Below are positions 61,321 to 64,000 of a DNA stretch of 64,000 bases, piece by piece. How positions within the stretch are numbered: position 1 is the first letter of the stretch; the number at the start of each line of letters is the position of its first letter. The notes beneath the pieces are model-generated. The model did no database searches and had not been told where the DNA came from. It saw nothing but the letters and a program-made list of their open reading frames with translations. The stretch comes from CAYPGJ01 sp964638515 (GTDB lineage: Bacteria > Planctomycetota > Phycisphaerae > Phycisphaerales > UBA1924). A program made the translations under genes and the position numbers. The DNA lies in the NCBI GenBank assembly GCA_964638515.1, contig CAZWZL010000008.1, positions 1 through 64,000 on the forward strand. Direction: 5' to 3'.

Positions 61321-62766
61321 ATGCCACAGGACCCCCTCACCTCGTATACCTCACCCCTCGCCTCACGTAACGCCTCGCCCGAAATGCAGGCGATCTGGTC
61401 CCCCAAACGAAAATTCGAAACCTGGCGAAAAATATGGCTCGCCCTCGCGCAGGCACAGAAATCCCTCGGCCTCCCCATCTCCGATCAGCAACTTGACGAA
61501 CTCCGGGCCGCCCTCCCCGTCACGCAAGCCGACCTCGACCGCGCCGCGCACCACGAGCAACGCCTCCGCCACGACGTCATGGCCCATGTCCACGCCCTGG
61601 CCGAGCGCGCGCCCGCGGCCAAACCCATCATCCACCTCGGCGCCACCTCGCAAGACGTCAACTGCAACACCGAACTCACGCTCCTCAGAGACGCCCTCAC
61701 CCTCACCTGCGACAAGACCGCGCGCGTCATCGACGCCCTCTCCACATTCGCACAAACACACCGCGACACCCCCTGCCTCGCGTTCACCCACTTCCAGCCC
61801 GCCGCGCCGACCACCCTGGGCAAGCGCGCCGCCACCTGGGCCTATGACCTCTCCCTCTGCCTCCAACGGCTCGAACGCACACGCGACGACATCCGCCTCC
61901 GAGGATTCCGAGGCGCCACCGGGACACAGGCCTCCTTCCTCACCCTGCTCCCCGACAACCCCGACGCGCCAAGCCTCCTCGACGCCGCCCTCGCCCGCGA
62001 TCTCAGCTTCAACGAAGGCCACACCTACACCCTCACCAACCAGACCTACCCGCGCGTCGTCGACGCCTTCATCCTCTCCGATCTCGCCTCCCTCGCCGCC
62101 GCGCTCCACAAGACCGCCACCGACATCCGACTCCTCGCCCACCGACGCGAACTCGACGAGCCCTTCGAAAACGAGCAGATCGGCTCCTCCGCCATGCCCT
62201 ACAAGCGCAACCCCATGCGCTCCGAACGAGTCTGCGGCCTCGCCCGATTCGTCATCTCCCTCGCGCAGAACGCCTTCGACACCGCCGCCACCCAGTGGCT
62301 CGAGCGCACCCTCGACGACTCCGCCAACCGACGGCTCTCCCTCCCCGAGGCCTTCCTCGCACTCGACGGCGCCCTCGACACCACCCACAACGTCGCGGCC
62401 GGTCTCATCCCCAACACCCACATCCTCCGCGCCAATCTCGACGCCGAACTCCCGTTCCTCGCCACCGAGCGCCTCATGATGGCCGCCGCCGCGCTGGGCC
62501 GCGACCGCCAGGACACCCACGAAGCCATCCGAAAGCACACCCACGCCGCCACCGCGCTCCTCAAACAAGGCAAGCCCTCCGACCTGCTCGACCGCCTCCG
62601 CGCCGAACCGCTCCTCAAGGGCGTGAACATCGACGCCGAACTCGATCCCGCACGCCACGTCGGGCTCGCGCCCCTCCAGGTCGATCGCTTCCTCAAGGAA
62701 ATCGCCGCGCCCCTCCGCGACCGATACAAGGGACGACTCGCGCCCCCGCCGGCACTGCGCGTCTAA
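61321..62766 (+). CDS. purB: Adenylosuccinate lyase
   Basis: 481 residues, complete. Fumarase/aspartase-superfamily signatures: HLGATSQDVNCNTE (usually HxGxTSxD), THFQPAAPTTLGKRAATW with the general acid His, and SSAMPYKRNPMRSERVCG, the flexible catalytic loop. It cleaves adenylosuccinate to AMP and SAICAR to AICAR in purine synthesis. It is divergent from the ECF sigma gene and followed 28 bases later by mgtE. Confidence 0.93.
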   Translation: MPQDPLTSYTSPLASRNASPEMQAIWSPKRKFETWRKIWLALAQAQKSLGLPISDQQLDELRAALPVTQADLDRAAHHEQRLRHDVMAHVHALAERAPAAKPIIHLGATSQDVNCNTELTLLRDALTLTCDKTARVIDALSTFAQTHRDTPCLAFTHFQPAAPTTLGKRAATWAYDLSLCLQRLERTRDDIRLRGFRGATGTQASFLTLLPDNPDAPSLLDAALARDLSFNEGHTYTLTNQTYPRVVDAFILSDLASLAAALHKTATDIRLLAHRRELDEPFENEQIGSSAMPYKRNPMRSERVCGLARFVISLAQNAFDTAATQWLERTLDDSANRRLSLPEAFLALDGALDTTHNVAAGLIPNTHILRANLDAELPFLATERLMMAAAALGRDRQDTHEAIRKHTHAATALLKQGKPSDLLDRLRAEPLLKGVNIDAELDPARHVGLAPLQVDRFLKEIAAPLRDRYKGRLAPPPALRV

Positions 62767-62794
62767 CTCGCGCCGCGCACGGTACGATCATCAC

Positions 62795-64000
62795 GTGCCC
62801 GACCCGCACGACGAGCACAAGCCGCCCTTCATCGACCCCGCCGCCGATTCCTTCGACGATCCCGGCGACGAACAGTCCGTCGTGCGCATGCCGGAACAGC
62901 TCTCCGAGCCCGACGCCCGCGTCGCCAAACTCCTCGAATCCGAATCCGCCACCACCGAGCAGCTCGCCTCCGCCATCGAAGAGCAGGAGGCCGCCGACGC
63001 CGCCGACACCCTCGAAGAACTCGACCCCGAACAATCCGCCGCCGTCCTTCAGGAGATGGAAGAGGAATCCGCCGCAGAGGCGCTGGCCCACATGGACCAT
63101 CACCTCGCGGCCACCGTCCTCGCCGACCTCGAGCCGCACGAGGCCGCCGAGTTCCTCCTCCTCATGGACCCCGACGACGCCGTCGACACGCTCCAGGCCC
63201 TCCCGACCCACGAAGCCGAGCACATCCTCCGCGCCATGCCGGCGCCAAACGCCGCAACGCTCGGCAAGCTCGCGCGCTACGACCCCGACTCCGCCGGCGG
63301 CCTCATGACCACCGAGGTCCCCTCGCTCGACGCCTCACTCTCCATCCCGCGCGCCATCGAAGCGCTCCGTGCCAATCACGCCTTCACCGACGCCGAGCAG
63401 CCCCTCCCCTACGTCTACTGCGTCGATCACGACAACCACCTCGTCGGAACACTCGACGTCCGCCGACTCCTCATCACGCACGGCGAAAAAACCATCCACG
63501 AGATCATGGACCACGAGGTCGACGCGCTCTCCCCCACGCTCGACCGCGAAGACGTCGCCCACGAGTTCGAACACTACGACCACATCGCCATGCCCGTCGT
63601 CGACGCCGATCGACGACTCCTGGGAATGGTCACCATCGACGACGTCATCGACATCATCCGCGCCGAACAGACCGAAGACGTCATGAAGCAGGTCGGCGCC
63701 GGCGCGCGCGAGTCCGTCCGCACCTCCCTTCGCGAAAAACTCGCCGGCCGGCTCCCCTGGCTCGCCCTCAACCTCCTCACCTCACAGCTCGCCGCCGTCA
63801 CCGTCCTGGGATTCCGCGACCTCATCCACCACGTCGAGATCCTCGCCGCCCTCATGGGCGTCATCGCCAATCAGGCCGGCAACGCCGGGCAGCAGGCCCT
63901 CGCCGTCACCCTCCGCGCACTCGTTCTCGACGACATCCGACCCGGAAAACGATTCGCCGTCGTCCTCAAGGAAGTCGCCGTCGGCGCCATCTCCGGGCTC
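62795..64000 (+). CDS. mgtE: MgtE-type magnesium transporter, 5' part (cut by window end)
   Basis: Starts at a GTG at 62795 and stays open to the last base (402 codons visible). The MgtE N-domain repeats are recognisable (EELDPEQSAAVLQEMEEESAAEALAHM, with residues split over about 65-150), then two CBS domains (about 160-290: DPDSAGGLMTTEVPSL, MPVVDADRRLLGMVTIDDV). The membrane part begins near residue 320 with RLPWLALNLLTSQLAAV and contains GNAGQQALAVTLRAL, the pore-lining motif. It should gate Mg2+ entry by sensing cytosolic Mg2+. The last helices lie outside the window. The N-terminal 30 residues are an acidic extension. Confidence 0.92.
   Translation, partial: MPDPHDEHKPPFIDPAADSFDDPGDEQSVVRMPEQLSEPDARVAKLLESESATTEQLASAIEEQEAADAADTLEELDPEQSAAVLQEMEEESAAEALAHMDHHLAATVLADLEPHEAAEFLLLMDPDDAVDTLQALPTHEAEHILRAMPAPNAATLGKLARYDPDSAGGLMTTEVPSLDASLSIPRAIEALRANHAFTDAEQPLPYVYCVDHDNHLVGTLDVRRLLITHGEKTIHEIMDHEVDALSPTLDREDVAHEFEHYDHIAMPVVDADRRLLGMVTIDDVIDIIRAEQTEDVMKQVGAGARESVRTSLREKLAGRLPWLALNLLTSQLAAVTVLGFRDLIHHVEILAALMGVIANQAGNAGQQALAVTLRALVLDDIRPGKRFAVVLKEVAVGAISGL

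Noticed and set aside
61363..62658. Gly/Val/Glu-rich minus-strand frame of 431 codons opposite purB
   Set aside because: Looks superficially acidic and protein-like, but purB is complete with catalytic loops and these residues simply mirror its codons.
1..64000. Search for IS elements, prophage genes, CRISPR arrays and rRNA
   Set aside because: No transposase, integrase, phage structural gene, direct-repeat array or rRNA-like sequence was recognised anywhere in the window.

Overview
The window is a high-GC, gene-dense piece of a Gram-negative bacterial chromosome. The best lineage clue is the lipid A/outer-membrane block at 52.3-58.9 kb, where LpxC and FabZ are fused in one protein. That fusion is known from Bacteroidetes/Chlorobi and Planctomycetota. 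With the high GC, a GH3-family protein, DUF3604, bifunctional-nuclease and NRDE/TANGO2 proteins, I infer a planctomycete, possibly Phycisphaerae. No 16S gene or plasmid, phage or IS marker is present, so this stays an inference.

Layout. 0-11 kb: the 3' half of a tRNA-Asp, a Ca2+/H+ exchanger, a VIT-like membrane protein, a GNAT acetyltransferase, then a signalling block (EAL protein; hybrid kinase with two receivers, separate HPt protein, and REC-PP2C phosphatase in one overlapping operon) and a secreted DUF3604 protein. 11-17.4 kb: envelope and secreted proteins (patatin-like lipoprotein, DUF3300, DUF2950, OprB-type porin) and a PNPOx-like flavoprotein. 17.4-30 kb: metabolism, transport and repair (UbiX, acyl-CoA dehydrogenase, SRPBCC, ATP-grasp, CorA/ZntB, OPT transporter, ligase-associated helicase plus PdeM, ABC exporter). 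30-40.6 kb: a long run of plus-strand genes, many overlapping by a few bases: alpha/beta hydrolase, GH3, membrane protein, ferric-reductase-like/Rieske fusion, Cys/His membrane-anchored protein, DinB, NRDE, a three-module hydrolase-DedA-ATP-grasp fusion, bifunctional nuclease, TruD. 40.6-50 kb: poorly characterised proteins (a 942-residue secreted multidomain protein, FIST, HNH, M16 peptidase, and four membrane or exported orphans). 50-59 kb: ABC-F ATPase and bamA-skp-lpxD-lpxC/fabZ-lpxA. 59-64 kb: small membrane protein, anti-sigma/ECF sigma pair, purB, and an mgtE cut by the window end.

How the parts fit. The bam/lpx operon makes lipid A and inserts outer-membrane proteins, so the porin and other exported proteins have an outer membrane to sit in. 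The kinase-HPt-PP2C operon looks like a complete phosphorelay ending in a protein phosphatase. The ECF sigma/anti-sigma pair is a second regulatory unit, with an unusual 12-G tract inside the sigma coding sequence.

Most worth following up: the 12-G tract in the ECF sigma gene; the 904-residue hydrolase-DedA-ATP-grasp fusion; the tightly packed GH3/Rieske redox cluster; a 20-bp perfect palindrome between the divergent acyl-CoA dehydrogenase and SRPBCC genes; and a segment of inverted GC skew at about 34-43 kb. I saw no CRISPR array, prophage, transposon or replication origin.
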